The position numbers and the translations under genes are program-made. Positions 22,917 through 33,410 of a DNA stretch of 64,000 nucleotides are shown piece by piece; position 1 is the first letter of the stretch; the number at the start of each line of letters is the position of its first letter. The notes below the pieces were generated by a model. That model had not been told where the DNA came from and did not search any database. It saw only the letters and a list, made by a program, of their open reading frames with translations. The stretch covers positions 20,093,816 to 20,157,815 of the forward strand of contig CM020619.1 in NCBI GenBank assembly GCA_009829735.1. The letters run 5' to 3'. Source of the stretch: Pyropia yezoensis (lineage: Eukaryota; Rhodophyta; Bangiophyceae; Bangiales; Bangiaceae).

Positions 22917-23279
22917 TGTAGCAATATGGTTGGCCGTATTGTAACCCTAATACTAGGGGGGCTACTTCTAACCCTTAACTTTCAATTTGATAGTTCGTAC
23001 TGGTCCCGGTATCTATAAGTTACGTATGACCAGAGGGACTTGCATCTTGGGGTGGAGGGTAGTTAGTAGTGTCTCCGAGGGTTTATAACGAGGGGGCCGG
23101 CGGCGAATCCACCGCCAGCCAAGGTAGAACAACAAACCCCTCCCATTTGGGCTCCCATCTTGGTCCCGTGGCTTGCGCTCCAAGGACAGCAACCTTGGCC
23201 TCCCGGTGACGTTGGTGCCGATCCCCCTTGGTGAGTGTTCCCTGAGAGTGGACGTGCGACGGATTCCTATTGTGCTACA
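22917..23279 (+). repeat. Element 1 5' LTR
   Basis: 363 bp, TGTAGCAATATGG...TTGTGCTACA. A TATA-like TTTATAA lies at 23082-23088, about 200 bases from the LTR end, and is the best promoter candidate for the gag-pol transcript. Confidence 0.93.
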
Positions 23280-23300
23280 TTGGTGGAGCAGCAGGGGACG
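23280..23300 (+). promoter_or_regulatory. Element 1 primer-binding site
   Basis: TTGGTGGAGCAGCAGGGGAC starts directly after the LTR; TGG pairs with the CCA end of a tRNA. The same site, with minor changes, follows the LTRs of elements 2 and 3 (GGTGGAG(C/T)AGCA), so all three seem to use the same primer tRNA, which I cannot identify. Confidence 0.7.
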
Positions 23301-23504
23301 GGTTTCCGTCACCCTTGTGGTGACGCCGTTTTCGGCCCTGGCACACGGATAGGGATCCGGTCCTTTTCTTGTACTCGTGGTGTTGCGACCTGATCGATTG
23401 TGTTGAGCTTTTACCTGTGACTGTGATCTACTGTTACTCCCCCCAATCGACCCCCTCGCTCTCTTATTCGTGGTGATTGTTACGTCAGTTGACTGATTGT
23501 GACT

Positions 23505-25688
23505 ATGTCTACCCAAGAGACGGGGAACGTTCAAGATGACGGATCGGCGTCGACGCCGACCCCGGAGGTGACTACGGGAACCGGGATCGGGAACCCGATC
23601 GACAACATTGAGACGCCAATGCTTTCCGGTGCCGGATCGACGTTTGGCACGGCTCGGACGGCAGGAGGCGGGGGCCCGCCTCAACTGTCACCGACCGACC
23701 TCACTCCGCCGCCTCCTTCACCAGGGGATTCCCTGATGGCATCATTGGCCCGCATCGAGGCCCGGTTTTCCGGGCTCGACGCCCGTCAAGATCGGACGGA
23801 GGACGCAATGGCAGTGTTGATGTCAACACGCCACACGACGGGACCCCGTCGTGTTCCTCCCACACCGGTACGGTTCGAACCGGCCGGACTACTTTCGGAG
23901 TCCACCAGGGTTAACCCCGGTGTTGCTACTCCCGGACAACCCCCGGACACAATGGGGTATGGATCCGACTCGTCGGCAGAGTTGGAACGGAGTCACACGG
24001 AGCGATACGCTCGGAGCACCCGAAGCGGACTCCGCGGACACGACCCGGCGGATACTTACGCCGGGGGGGAGTCGGTTATTGGGGGAGGGGGTACCCACTC
24101 ACAGTATCCCCACGACGAAGGAGGCCAGGCAACTCGGGCTCCCGAGGCGCCGACGCCTGAAGTACAATCTTCAGTGGTGGAAGCTATGACCGCGCAGGTA
24201 ACTGCGAGCCTACTGAAGCGGATGGAGTCCGATGAGCTCGCTCATGAACTGGCTAAGCGACTGGATATCCAGGACGCTGACACGGAGATCGTCAACGAGG
24301 TCTTCCGGTCGGTTCTTACTCCGGAACGTTATCGTTTGGAGGACCGCTCTACCACCGTATCGGAATCGATGCGTAATACGTCGCATCGAGCGATTCGCTC
24401 TATGCAGACCCTTATGAAGGGAGTCCCTATGTTCGGGGGCCCCAACGGACGTCCGTTGGCAGTCATTGGCTTCTTGACTAGCTTCAAGGCAGCCGCGGAC
24501 AAGGCGCTCGTCAACGAGGGGCTGGCCCTGGAGATCCTCCCGTTCTTTGTTGATGAACGGGTGCGAGGCATTCTTCGCCAGGCATCCCCGATGCCGGGAA
24601 TGAGGGTCGCGGCCACCCCCATGGATTACCGTGGGATATTGAAGGAGCTGCTGAGCAGTTACCTCAGTGAGGACAAGTGCGAGGACCACTATCGGGCCCT
24701 TCGCACTGCCACCGCCCAGTCCTGGGAGGATGAGGAGATGTTTGGACGCCGGATCCAAGAGCTCGACTACGAGCTGGGGAAGCTCCTCGGTGAAGGGGAG
24801 CTACGGGCCATCCTGTTCGCAGGAGTATCCATCTACGTGCGGATATCCGCACGGGGCGCCAACACGGCACGGACGAACTTCAGTCGACTGATGCATATTT
24901 GCAAGTCCCTAGGGGACGCCTACCGGGTTCTACACCCGGAGTGTGCCTTGGCCCTGAATCCCAAGGGTGAGGGAGGCAAGCCCAGTCTTACCCCGGTACC
25001 GAGGCAAGAGAAGATGGAACGTAAGGCCGCACCAGTACTGGTGGCGACCGAACATACCCCTTCGGGTGAGGATGAGCCTCTAGTCGACCAACAGGGCCAC
25101 CTGTTGCTACCGGCGACGCCGGTGATTGATGAACATGGTACGGTAGCGTACATCGCCCCGGCTGGAACCCAGTTCCAGGTCAACGAAGGAGCGGGACGTC
25201 GCGTCCCGTACGTACGGACTACGGGGTACTCCCCGGTGACGGGTAACCCTCACCAACCCTTGCCAACATGGGCGGTGCGCACGGAGGCACCTCCGCAGAT
25301 TGCGGGCCGACCCAACCGGTTGGGGGAGTCCATGTTCCGGTTGACCCAAGGACCCAAGGCCTACCAGGGAGCAGGCACTCGGACTCCCGAGGGAGGCAAC
25401 CGCAGCTACGGGGCTACCCCGATGCGAACTCAGGGGGGGACCGGCACGTCCGGATGTATGTTGTGTGCTGATCCCCAACACTGGGTGTCTTCCTGCCCAC
25501 TCATCCCCGAGGAGTCTCGGCGGGCAGCGGCGCAACGCAAGGCATCCACAGGGGGGCATCTCGCCAGAGCACCCGGACCCGCACCGGGTAGGCAGCCAGC
25601 CCCAGGCGGAGTACTGGCCGTCGAGGAGGCACCTCCTCAGCCGGATGTCCCGGCGGACAGCACTCTACCAAGGGCGGGAAACGAGTAA
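23505..25688 (+). CDS. gag: Element 1 Gag polyprotein
   Basis: 727 residues from ATG 23505 (an upstream in-frame GTG adds only two codons). The first ~210 residues are Ser/Thr/Pro/Gly-rich and probably disordered. The capsid-like helical core follows (about residues 300-480; includes MFGGPNGRPLAVIGFLTSFK and AQSWEDEEMFGRRIQELDYE). Near residue 651 is one retroviral zinc knuckle, CMLCADPQHWVSSC (C-x2-C-x4-H-x4-C), for nucleic-acid binding. The frame is intact. The pol ATG lies 8 bases downstream in another frame, so pol probably depends on reinitiation rather than a fused ORF. Confidence 0.9.
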   Translation: MSTQETGNVQDDGSASTPTPEVTTGTGIGNPIDNIETPMLSGAGSTFGTARTAGGGGPPQLSPTDLTPPPPSPGDSLMASLARIEARFSGLDARQDRTEDAMAVLMSTRHTTGPRRVPPTPVRFEPAGLLSESTRVNPGVATPGQPPDTMGYGSDSSAELERSHTERYARSTRSGLRGHDPADTYAGGESVIGGGGTHSQYPHDEGGQATRAPEAPTPEVQSSVVEAMTAQVTASLLKRMESDELAHELAKRLDIQDADTEIVNEVFRSVLTPERYRLEDRSTTVSESMRNTSHRAIRSMQTLMKGVPMFGGPNGRPLAVIGFLTSFKAAADKALVNEGLALEILPFFVDERVRGILRQASPMPGMRVAATPMDYRGILKELLSSYLSEDKCEDHYRALRTATAQSWEDEEMFGRRIQELDYELGKLLGEGELRAILFAGVSIYVRISARGANTARTNFSRLMHICKSLGDAYRVLHPECALALNPKGEGGKPSLTPVPRQEKMERKAAPVLVATEHTPSGEDEPLVDQQGHLLLPATPVIDEHGTVAYIAPAGTQFQVNEGAGRRVPYVRTTGYSPVTGNPHQPLPTWAVRTEAPPQIAGRPNRLGESMFRLTQGPKAYQGAGTRTPEGGNRSYGATPMRTQGGTGTSGCMLCADPQHWVSSCPLIPEESRRAAAQRKASTGGHLARAPGPAPGRQPAPGGVLAVEEAPPQPDVPADSTLPRAGNE

Positions 25689-25696
25689 GAGGAAGG

Positions 25697-28600
25697 ATGA
25701 CCGGGGGGCGCTGGGGTAACCCAAGCAAGCCACCCCGGAGTACCGCGGGGAAGGCCCCACGGAGAGCGCGGTTGAGCCGACGCCGCATCAACCCCCGGGT
25801 ACACCTTCCGGCCCCGACGACACGGCGTCAGGGGATTGATGACCAACCTCCAAGGTTGGGGGGAGAGGACGGGATGCCCCGTCACGTTGAACCAGACAAG
25901 GGCCCTGTTCAGGATGCCCGAGCTACACCGGATATCGGTGTAGGCCACGTACTGTTCACCTTGGAGAACTTCAAGGTATCAGCTACACTGGGGGTTGACC
26001 CCCAGTCGACACGATCGTACTACCCGGTACTGGATACAGGGGCTGGACCCAACCTTATCCGGAAGGACACCCTCCCGGACAAGTGGCTTCCGCGAGTCAG
26101 AGTGACTCGGGGACCCACCATCAAGGACGCGAATGGTCGTCTCATTCGTACGACCGCAGCGATGTCGCTGCGGGTTACCATCGGGGAACTGACTACGGAA
26201 GTTGACTTCCTGGTATGTGAGACCCTATCGGTGCCCTGCATACTGGGATGCACCTTCAGCAACGTTCACGTTGATGCAATCCGGCCAGGCCGGAGGACCG
26301 TCGAGCTTCAAGAAGCCGACGGGACGAAGCGAGGACATACGGCTATCGTCAGGGACCTGACGCTACAAGGGAGCCACGTTAACGTGGCTGAGGTGTACGC
26401 AAGCGTCGAGCCGAAGACACTTCGGTTGGCCAAGCGAACCCGCTTTGAGCCGGTGTCGGAGACAGTCCTCCCAGTTAACTGTGACCTCGCAGGCATCTGC
26501 AGAGTCCAGTCCAACCTGCGGACGTACAAGCGCCATGGGTTGACCATGGCCAACGGTCTCATAGACCTCCCAGCAGGAGGGTCGTCCCTCCTAGTGATGG
26601 CGAACTATCGCCGTAAGGCAGTCACCCTCCCGGAGGGAACTATCCTCGGGATTGCCGAGCTCTACGAAGGAGATATCCTTACCCCTGACAAGGAAGGTCA
26701 AGTGGAACCACTTGAGGTGCTGGCGGTCGCCGAGACCACCGAGCGACAGCAACCCGATGACGGGAAGCCTAGTCGACCATCACTACCGGCGGATATTCCG
26801 CCGAAGGACCAAGAAGCATTGAAGGCCCTGGCCGAGGCTGACCTCGACCACCTTCCCCCTTCGGTAGCCGAAGGGGTACGACGGATGCTAAGAAAGCATG
26901 ACGTCATGTGGACAGGCGGGGCCTTGGGTACCATTGGGGCAACCCAACATCGTATTGACCTGGTACCAGGCGCACGCCCCGCCCGGTCACAACCGCACCG
27001 AGCGGGACCTATGCAACGAGAGATCGTTGATGGAGAAGTGAAGAGGATGAGCGAAGCGAAGGTGATACGACCTTCGATGTCGGAATGGGGTGCCCCAGTC
27101 GTTATCGTACCAAAGAAGGATCAAACCCCTCGGTTTTGCATCGACTATCGACGCCTCAACTTGGTTACCAAGAAGGACTCATACCCTTTACCAAGGATGG
27201 ATGAATGCATCGACTCCCTGGGGGAAGCTACGGTGTTTACCACCATCGACTGCAATGCCGGATACTGGCAGATCCCGGTGGCGGACGAGGATATCCCCAA
27301 GACGGCATTCGTCTGTCACAGTGGAGTGTACGAGTTCCTAAGGATGCCCTTCGGATTGTCCAACGCCCCCGCTACATTCCAGCGGGCTATCGACATTATA
27401 CTGTCGGGGGTGAAGTGGCGTAACTGCCTAGTGTACCTCGATGACGTCATCGTCTTCTCGCGTAACATGGATGACCATGTGCAACATGTTGACGAGGTAC
27501 TCACCCTCTTGAGGAACGCCGGGGTAACCCTGCGTCTGAAGAAGTGCGCCTTCTTCCAACAGACGGTCGAGTATCTGGGCCACCAGATAACCCCTGGTAA
27601 ACTAGGGGTACTAGAAGCCAATACCCGGGCACTCCGGGATGCCCGGTTCCCTAACACCCAGACGCAGCTCAAGAGCTTCCTGGGAATGTGCAATGTATAC
27701 CGACGGTTCGTCAAGGACTTCGCTCGGATAGCTAAACCGTTAACGGTTCTTACGAGCAGTACCTTACCCAAGGTACTCCAACCCCCTTCGCCTAGCGGAG
27801 AGGAGGCATTCGAGTCGCTGAAGCGAGCCCTACTATCCCCACCCGTCCTTGCGTTACCGCATAGACGGGGGACCTTCGTCATCGATGTCGATGCGTGTGA
27901 TACACAAGTGGGATGCACCCTGTTACAGGGAGAGACGTTGATCGGTACCGATAACGTTATCCCGGACCTACGTCCGGTAGGGTACTTCAGCCGGACACTC
28001 AACCCGGCTGAACGTAACTATAGTGCCACCGAGCGTGAATGCCTCGGAGTTATATGGGCAGTGCAACTGCTCCGTCCATACCTGGAGGGCTCCAGGTTCA
28101 TCGTGAGGTCCGACCACGAACCCCTACGATGGCTCCTCAACCTTGGTGAAAAGGATTCCGATAGCCACGGGAGGCTAGCCCGATGGAGGCTGAAGATGGC
28201 CGAGCACGACTACCGTACCGTGTATAAGGCTGGGTCAACCCACCATCTCGGAGACGCATTGTCTCGACTCGACACCCCGAGCGGGGATACCCGCCCGGTG
28301 GACGAAGACATCCCGGTGGTACCGGTCTGCATGGTCGGTAACGCTACCCAAGGTATGGTTGACCATACCATGGCGCACCGAGCATGCCCACTGACCCTCG
28401 CGGACTTCCGCGAGGCACAAGCCAATGACGACGACTGTAGACGCCATCGCGCTAACCTCCTGGCCGGTACGGCCGGCATCTTCTCCGAGAATGAAGACGG
28501 ACTCATATACCGGCGGGCACCCGCCGATGGACGACATCAAGTCGTGGTTCCCGTGTCCTTACGGCAAGCCATCATGGAACGAGAACACGAGAACCCCACA

Positions 28601-29326
28601 GCCGGACACCCGGGGGGTTCACGTATGTTCGCAGCAATGCGAAGGTTCTTCTACTGGCCAGCAATGGCCGTCGACGTGGTCGACCACGTAAGGGGATGCC
28701 ACCCCTGTGCACGTAACCGCATGAGTCTACATAGGCAGGCGTCTGCCATGAAGCTATTCCCACCTGATGGGCCCAACGAGCAAGTCGCTATCGACATACT
28801 CGGGCCACTTCCGGTAACGGAAGAAGGGAACAGGTACATCCTGGTCATGTCGGACCGCTTCACCAAGCTGTCACGAGCGGCAGCCATCCCGAATGATACG
28901 GCATACACGATCATGAACGCAGTGGTTGACCACTGGATCAGTGCATACGGAGTCATGAAGCAACTCCTCTCCGACAACGGAGCAAACCTTACGTCGGCAT
29001 TCTGCACTAAGGTCCTGGGCATGTTCGGCATCGAACCACGTCGGGCATCCGACTACCACCCGCAAACCAACGGACAGGTGGAGCGGTTCAACCGCACCAT
29101 CGTGAAGATGCTACAGTGCTACGTGGCCGAGCACACGAACACTTGGGACAGGCTTCTGTCCGTACTCACCCTGGCATATAATGCCAGGCCACATCGGAGC
29201 ACAAACATCGCTCCGCTGGAGTGGGTCATGCCCTTAGGCGTCGGTAACCTGACGCTGCCGCCAGGCAGGTGCACTCGGTATGATACACCGAAAGGCCGAC
29301 CGGCCGAACGCATCCACCTAGCTTAG
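25697..29326 (+). CDS. pol: Element 1 Pol polyprotein (protease, RT, RNase H, integrase core)
   Basis: 1209 codons to TAG 29324-29326. Aspartic protease: DTGAGPNLIRKD from residue 113. Reverse transcriptase: FCIDYRRLN, DCNAGYWQIP, FGLSNAPATFQRAID and the catalytic VYLDDVIVFS (residue ~579). RNase H: VIDVDACDTQVGC (~730) and ERECLGVIWAVQLLRPYLEG. Integrase: the HHCC zinc module (HENPTAGHPGG...CHPCARN, to ~1005) and D,D,E core with AIDILGPLP (~1031), LLSDNGANLTS (~1092) and PQTNGQVERFNR (E ~1131). All catalytic residues are present. The GPY/F and chromodomain parts that normally complete the integrase lie in frame directly behind the TAG. Confidence 0.93.
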   Translation: MTGGRWGNPSKPPRSTAGKAPRRARLSRRRINPRVHLPAPTTRRQGIDDQPPRLGGEDGMPRHVEPDKGPVQDARATPDIGVGHVLFTLENFKVSATLGVDPQSTRSYYPVLDTGAGPNLIRKDTLPDKWLPRVRVTRGPTIKDANGRLIRTTAAMSLRVTIGELTTEVDFLVCETLSVPCILGCTFSNVHVDAIRPGRRTVELQEADGTKRGHTAIVRDLTLQGSHVNVAEVYASVEPKTLRLAKRTRFEPVSETVLPVNCDLAGICRVQSNLRTYKRHGLTMANGLIDLPAGGSSLLVMANYRRKAVTLPEGTILGIAELYEGDILTPDKEGQVEPLEVLAVAETTERQQPDDGKPSRPSLPADIPPKDQEALKALAEADLDHLPPSVAEGVRRMLRKHDVMWTGGALGTIGATQHRIDLVPGARPARSQPHRAGPMQREIVDGEVKRMSEAKVIRPSMSEWGAPVVIVPKKDQTPRFCIDYRRLNLVTKKDSYPLPRMDECIDSLGEATVFTTIDCNAGYWQIPVADEDIPKTAFVCHSGVYEFLRMPFGLSNAPATFQRAIDIILSGVKWRNCLVYLDDVIVFSRNMDDHVQHVDEVLTLLRNAGVTLRLKKCAFFQQTVEYLGHQITPGKLGVLEANTRALRDARFPNTQTQLKSFLGMCNVYRRFVKDFARIAKPLTVLTSSTLPKVLQPPSPSGEEAFESLKRALLSPPVLALPHRRGTFVIDVDACDTQVGCTLLQGETLIGTDNVIPDLRPVGYFSRTLNPAERNYSATERECLGVIWAVQLLRPYLEGSRFIVRSDHEPLRWLLNLGEKDSDSHGRLARWRLKMAEHDYRTVYKAGSTHHLGDALSRLDTPSGDTRPVDEDIPVVPVCMVGNATQGMVDHTMAHRACPLTLADFREAQANDDDCRRHRANLLAGTAGIFSENEDGLIYRRAPADGRHQVVVPVSLRQAIMEREHENPTAGHPGGSRMFAAMRRFFYWPAMAVDVVDHVRGCHPCARNRMSLHRQASAMKLFPPDGPNEQVAIDILGPLPVTEEGNRYILVMSDRFTKLSRAAAIPNDTAYTIMNAVVDHWISAYGVMKQLLSDNGANLTSAFCTKVLGMFGIEPRRASDYHPQTNGQVERFNRTIVKMLQCYVAEHTNTWDRLLSVLTLAYNARPHRSTNIAPLEWVMPLGVGNLTLPPGRCTRYDTPKGRPAERIHLA

Positions 29327-29863
29327 TTGGCCAAGCTATCGTGGATGATTCCTAAGCTCAAGGGTGCCCTTGACAGGACACAACTTCGATACAAGAAGAA
29401 CTTCGACGCCCGACTACGGGTGCGCAACGCAACCCTGGTAACAGGGGACTGGGTCTATATCAGACACCAGAAGTTCCGAGGGAACAAGCTTATGCAACCG
29501 GTCAAGGGACCGTACCAGATCTTACACAGAGATGATCACTCTGTCATCCTGCACTCCGATACGGAGATACAACGCATCAACCTCAATGATGTGACACCTG
29601 CTCCGAAGCCGGAACAGCCTCAGCCGGTACCGGCTGGGTTGCTACATGAAGCTCTTACAACCCACCGGTCAGATGACCCGGTGGGACCGGATGGGATTCC
29701 ACACCAAGTAGAGAGCGTGGTCGGACACACCGACCCGGACCTACCAGGACCCTGGTACGTCAAGGTTATGTGGGTCGGATGCGACGCACCCACCTGGGAA
29801 CAGGCGGCGAATATACCCCGCCAACTCCTCATGCCTTACATGAGGCGACGACGCCTACTGTAA
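29327..29863 (+). CDS. Element 1 integrase C-terminus: GPY/F module and chromodomain, behind in-frame TAG
   Basis: 178 in-frame codons continue directly after the pol TAG and end in TAA 29861-29863. The first third contains the integrase GPY/F motif (KLMQPVKGPYQIL). The last 60 residues resemble a chromodomain (HQVESVVGHTD, then GPWYVKVMWVGCDAPTWEQA), a histone-reading module that targets chromoviral integrases to chromatin. There is no ATG at the start, so expression would require stop-codon readthrough, an internal start, or an ancestor without the stop. Element 2 encodes the same region and also has a stop within three codons of this position. Confidence 0.75.
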   Translation: MAKLSWMIPKLKGALDRTQLRYKKNFDARLRVRNATLVTGDWVYIRHQKFRGNKLMQPVKGPYQILHRDDHSVILHSDTEIQRINLNDVTPAPKPEQPQPVPAGLLHEALTTHRSDDPVGPDGIPHQVESVVGHTDPDLPGPWYVKVMWVGCDAPTWEQAANIPRQLLMPYMRRRRLL

Positions 29864-29940
29864 CAACCCAACCGACACCGACTTCGGCTGTTTGGGGGTG
29901 AGGCTTATACCTACTAAGTAGGGTGTCACATGGTTACGGC

Positions 29941-30060
29941 AGACTTAGGCTTCTAAGTCAAAGCAGACTTAGGTTTCAAAGTCAAATCAGACTTAGGTTT
30001 CTAAGTCAAGTCAGACTTAGGTTTCTAAGTCCAACCAAGCTTAGGTAACTAAGTAAACCA
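29941..30060 (+). repeat. 24-bp tandem repeat behind pol of element 1
   Basis: Five units start at 29941, 29965, 29989, 30013 and 30037, of the type AGACTTAGGTTTCTAAGTCA. Each contains the dyad ACTTAG...CTAAGT and can form a small hairpin. A degenerate version lies at 52120-52180 in element 2, so it belongs to the element; it sits between the ends of gag-pol and of the antisense frame. Confidence 0.7.
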
Positions 30061-30364
30061 GAACCTTAATAAGTTGACTTAAAGGTAAAGGCTAACTCCG
30101 ATAATATCGAAGTAACTAGGGGGCCTACACGGGAGGAGGACCTCCCCAAGCCAAGGCACAAAGTGAGGGAGGATGACCTCCCCAAGCAGGAACCAACCGG
30201 AAGAAGTTGGACGGGAGGCAAGGCACCACTGAGCCGGAAGGGGTACTCCCCAGGGCAGCAAACAGCGGCAAGCAATGCCCCCGTAGGGGATGAGTTTATA
30301 CTCACTACGACCCGGCTACCAGAAGGGTCACCGGGTCCCTCTCCCTCACAAACAGTAGCACTCC

Positions 30365-32827
30365 TCAGTGGGTAGACCCACTGCCCGAGGGAGGCCACTC
30401 ACGCGTAAGCGCGTAGACCTCCGTGCTCCACCGGTCGGCAATATCACGACGGTCAATCACCCGAGTTACCTCGGTGCATAGCTGGACGAGGGTGCTGCGG
30501 CCAGCCTCCACGTCCTCCAGAGCTTTCTGGAGGCGGTCAAGCACGCCACCAAAGCAACGCGCTGACCCAACCAGCGCAGCACCTGGGGGGATATCCCCCC
30601 AGCTAACAGAGAGACCCCCCCGCATTGCGCGGGTAACAAGGGCGTCAACGCCCTCATACCAGAGACGGGGACCCCCGTCAGGCATGACAGGGGCGGGAGG
30701 TGACACTGGCGCAGCCAGAGGAGCCACAGGAGCCGACACGGCTACCACCGGAGCCGGTGGCACCTGATACGAGGCCCGGTAGGACCCTACCGAAGGGGCT
30801 CCACCGTAACCACGGCGGTACTCCGCCCGACGACGGGACACCTCACGCTCCCCACCCGCAGAGCCCCACTCTCGGGGACGACGGCCAACCGCCGCCGGTA
30901 TCGGGTTACCGAACCACGGGGCAAGGACCTGAAGAGGGTCATGGATAACCATGGGAATACCCAGGTCAGCAACAGCCTCGGTGGACGCCCATCCATGGCA
31001 ACTGGGCTCACCCGGATGAGTACGCCGGATACGCAACGAGTGACGAGGCAAGGGGGTAGCCCCAGCCTGCGGGTCCCGGTACGGGGGAAGGGCCAACACC
31101 CCAGCCCAGTTCACGGCATCGTGAACAGCCAGCAGGGCCTCGAACTCCCGGGCCAACCCGGTCTTGGCGGCTATCATGTCCACGCCCAATTGCGCGATGT
31201 GCCGACGGACACCCGTCGGAAGATGAAACAGACGACCCTGCCGGCGGACGGACAGCAAGAAGGAGGAAGCCTGCCCGAGGGTAACCTCAAGGGTGAAGGT
31301 ACCCTGCAACGGGTGGACCGGTCGGGAGGACAACACACTCCCGAAGTATCGGAGACAGGAACCGGTGTCAAACCGGAAAGCAGGGGCGGGTTCCCACCCC
31401 TCCTGCCATAGCGGCGGGCGCACGGGAGTGTATACAGGCGCACGACCGTTGCCGGTCTGCAACGCACACGTTATATCCGTGCGGAACGCATCCGCCATGA
31501 CACCATGGTTACGTCGCCAGCTTGACGCCGACTTCAACCCCGCCATAGGCGGGTAGGGAGCCGTCAACGACAGATACGGGGCTACCCCCGGGTGATAGTC
31601 AAAGTCGGGATACCGACCGGTACTGCCCACCGTCTCCCCAAACGCAACCGGCTCCGCCGCCGACGCAATCCCCCGAGCACTAGCCGGGTAGTCAATCTCC
31701 CGCGGCAACGCGGGGGCAATCAGGTCGCATACCCCGAAGTTGGGGTCGAGGTAGACCTCACCCCGTCCCACCCGAGTGCGCCAGAGCTGCGCATGCCGGT
31801 CGTCCGGCTGACTCAGGATCCAATGGTGTTCCACTCGCACCGCGTTCGGCTGGTTGACCAGCCGCACCAACTCCTGCTCCCAACTCGGGTCCACCTTGAC
31901 ACGCCGGGAGGACTCTCCACGGGGATGGGGCAGGTGGAAGTCCACCCGCATCCGCCCATCGGATTCCATTGCCTCTTGCACAGACAGGCCTCGAACCCGA
32001 GCCACCAAGTCGGACATCGACATGGCGGGTTGACCCGCCGCCACGGCGACGCCGCCACCCAACGGGGCAACCCGGGCAGGACCAGGAAGAATCGGGGGCG
32101 CCGGGGGACGCACCACCGGCAGAGGGGCCGGCGCCGGAGGCGCGCGCGGCCGAGGAGGAAGAAGAAGGGCGGGCGCCCGCCCGGAGTAGCTCCCGGTGTC
32201 AACGGCCATGGGGGAAGCAGCGTCTTGACCGTTCGACGCCCGCGGCACCGCAGGTAGGGTACCGGCGCCTCCCCCACCCGTCGACGTCGCCCCCGCCTCG
32301 GAAGGGGGAGGCACTTGGACAGCCTCAGGAGCCTGAGCACCAGCCGTGCGGGCACCCGCACCGTCTTAACCGGCCACCCCGGGGGTCGCGCCACCACCAC
32401 CACCACCCGCGTCAACATCGGGGTCGCGTTAAGGATGCACCGTCCGGACCCCCGGACCACCTTGCCCAGCCGGAGTCGGCTGCGGATCGCCACTTCCGCC
32501 GCACGGCGGACCATCTTGGGGTAGCTGCGGCGAGCCGGCACCGGCACCAGGCTCCATCCGGGCAGCCGGCAGAGAGGGGGTAGAAGCCGCCACGCGCGGT
32601 TGACCGCCGGGTTGACCGCCGGGTTGACCTCCGACCGACGGCACCGTCGTGCCGCTGCACACGGACGACAGTCCTCCGGCCGACAGACGGACGGACACCG
32701 CAGGCTCGTCGTCTTCAGACGAGGTCGCCCCGTAACGCGCAGCGTCAGGACCGACAGGCGCGTCGTCCTCCATCTCCTCCCCGATCAGGAGGTCCTCCTC
32801 CTCCCCAAGCACCTGGGGATAGGACAT
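30365..32827 (-). CDS. Element 1 antisense ORF (aORF), two internal stops
   Basis: A frame of 820 codons opposite to gag-pol runs from ATG 32825-32827 to TGA 30365-30367, broken only by two TAA (about 32429 and 32367); the 649 codons from 32314 onward are open. The N-terminus is acidic (EEEDLLIGEEMEDD), followed by Pro/Ala/Gly-rich sequence and a ~400-residue ordered-looking region starting at MSMSDLVARVRG, with segments such as DPSWEQELVRLVNQPNAVRV, AFRFDTGS and WSTEVYALTREWPPS. I recognise no family. Element 2 encodes the same protein with mostly third-position differences, and at one stop it has CAA instead of TAA. It lies downstream of pol, where land-plant Tat-lineage Gypsy elements carry unrelated antisense genes. 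Confidence 0.7.
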
Positions 32828-32912
32828 GATAACGGGTGGCACCTCCCCCGCGCCCACAAGCCGTCGACGGCTACGATTCGGTACGGTGGGACAACCGGGA
32901 CGAACCAGGGAA

Positions 32913-32937
32913 GCGCGGGCACCCGCGCTTATGACCA
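32913..32937 (-). promoter_or_regulatory. Candidate aORF promoter element in element 1 (palindrome)
   Basis: Minus strand reads GGTCATAAGCGCGGGTGCCCGCGCTT about 90 bases before the aORF ATG. The 16-base palindrome GCGCGGGTGCCCGCGC and the preceding ATAAG are conserved in element 2 (49495-49516), where the box reads TTATAAG. Confidence 0.35.
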
Positions 32938-33395
32938 CAAACGGCCACGAGAAGCGCCGCAGGCACGCGGGTCGACCCGCGCACCACGGGGCTACGAACG
33001 CGCTCCACCCAGGAACCTGGGCGGGACGGGGCCACACCCACACACGGGGTAAGCAAGGGGGGTCACCCCCAACCGCCCCCACTCAACGCGGGCAGCCCCC
33101 GCCCCTACTCACTCGTCCACACGAGAGGGGCCCCCCCACCACCAGGCACCTGGTGGCGGATCCGCTTGCACCACCCCTCGGAAAGGGGGGTCGTGAACAG
33201 AACCCGCATCGGGAATTTAACGGTCCGGAAAACGGATCGTGTGTGTACCACACAAAGGGGGGCACCCCCCTCAGACAACCTCGAAAAGGGGTGTCTGTCG
33301 CGACGGGGCGCAAAGCCCCACCCGACTGGTAAACGGTCACGCGACCCACTTACATTCGGTAACCCGAATGCAACTCGACCCGAGGACGGGCCGAA

Positions 33396-33410
33396 TCTAA
33401 GGGGGGGATA
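33396..33410 (+). other. Element 1 polypurine tract
   Basis: AAGGGGGGGATA abuts the 3' LTR, the expected primer for plus-strand DNA synthesis. Confidence 0.75.
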
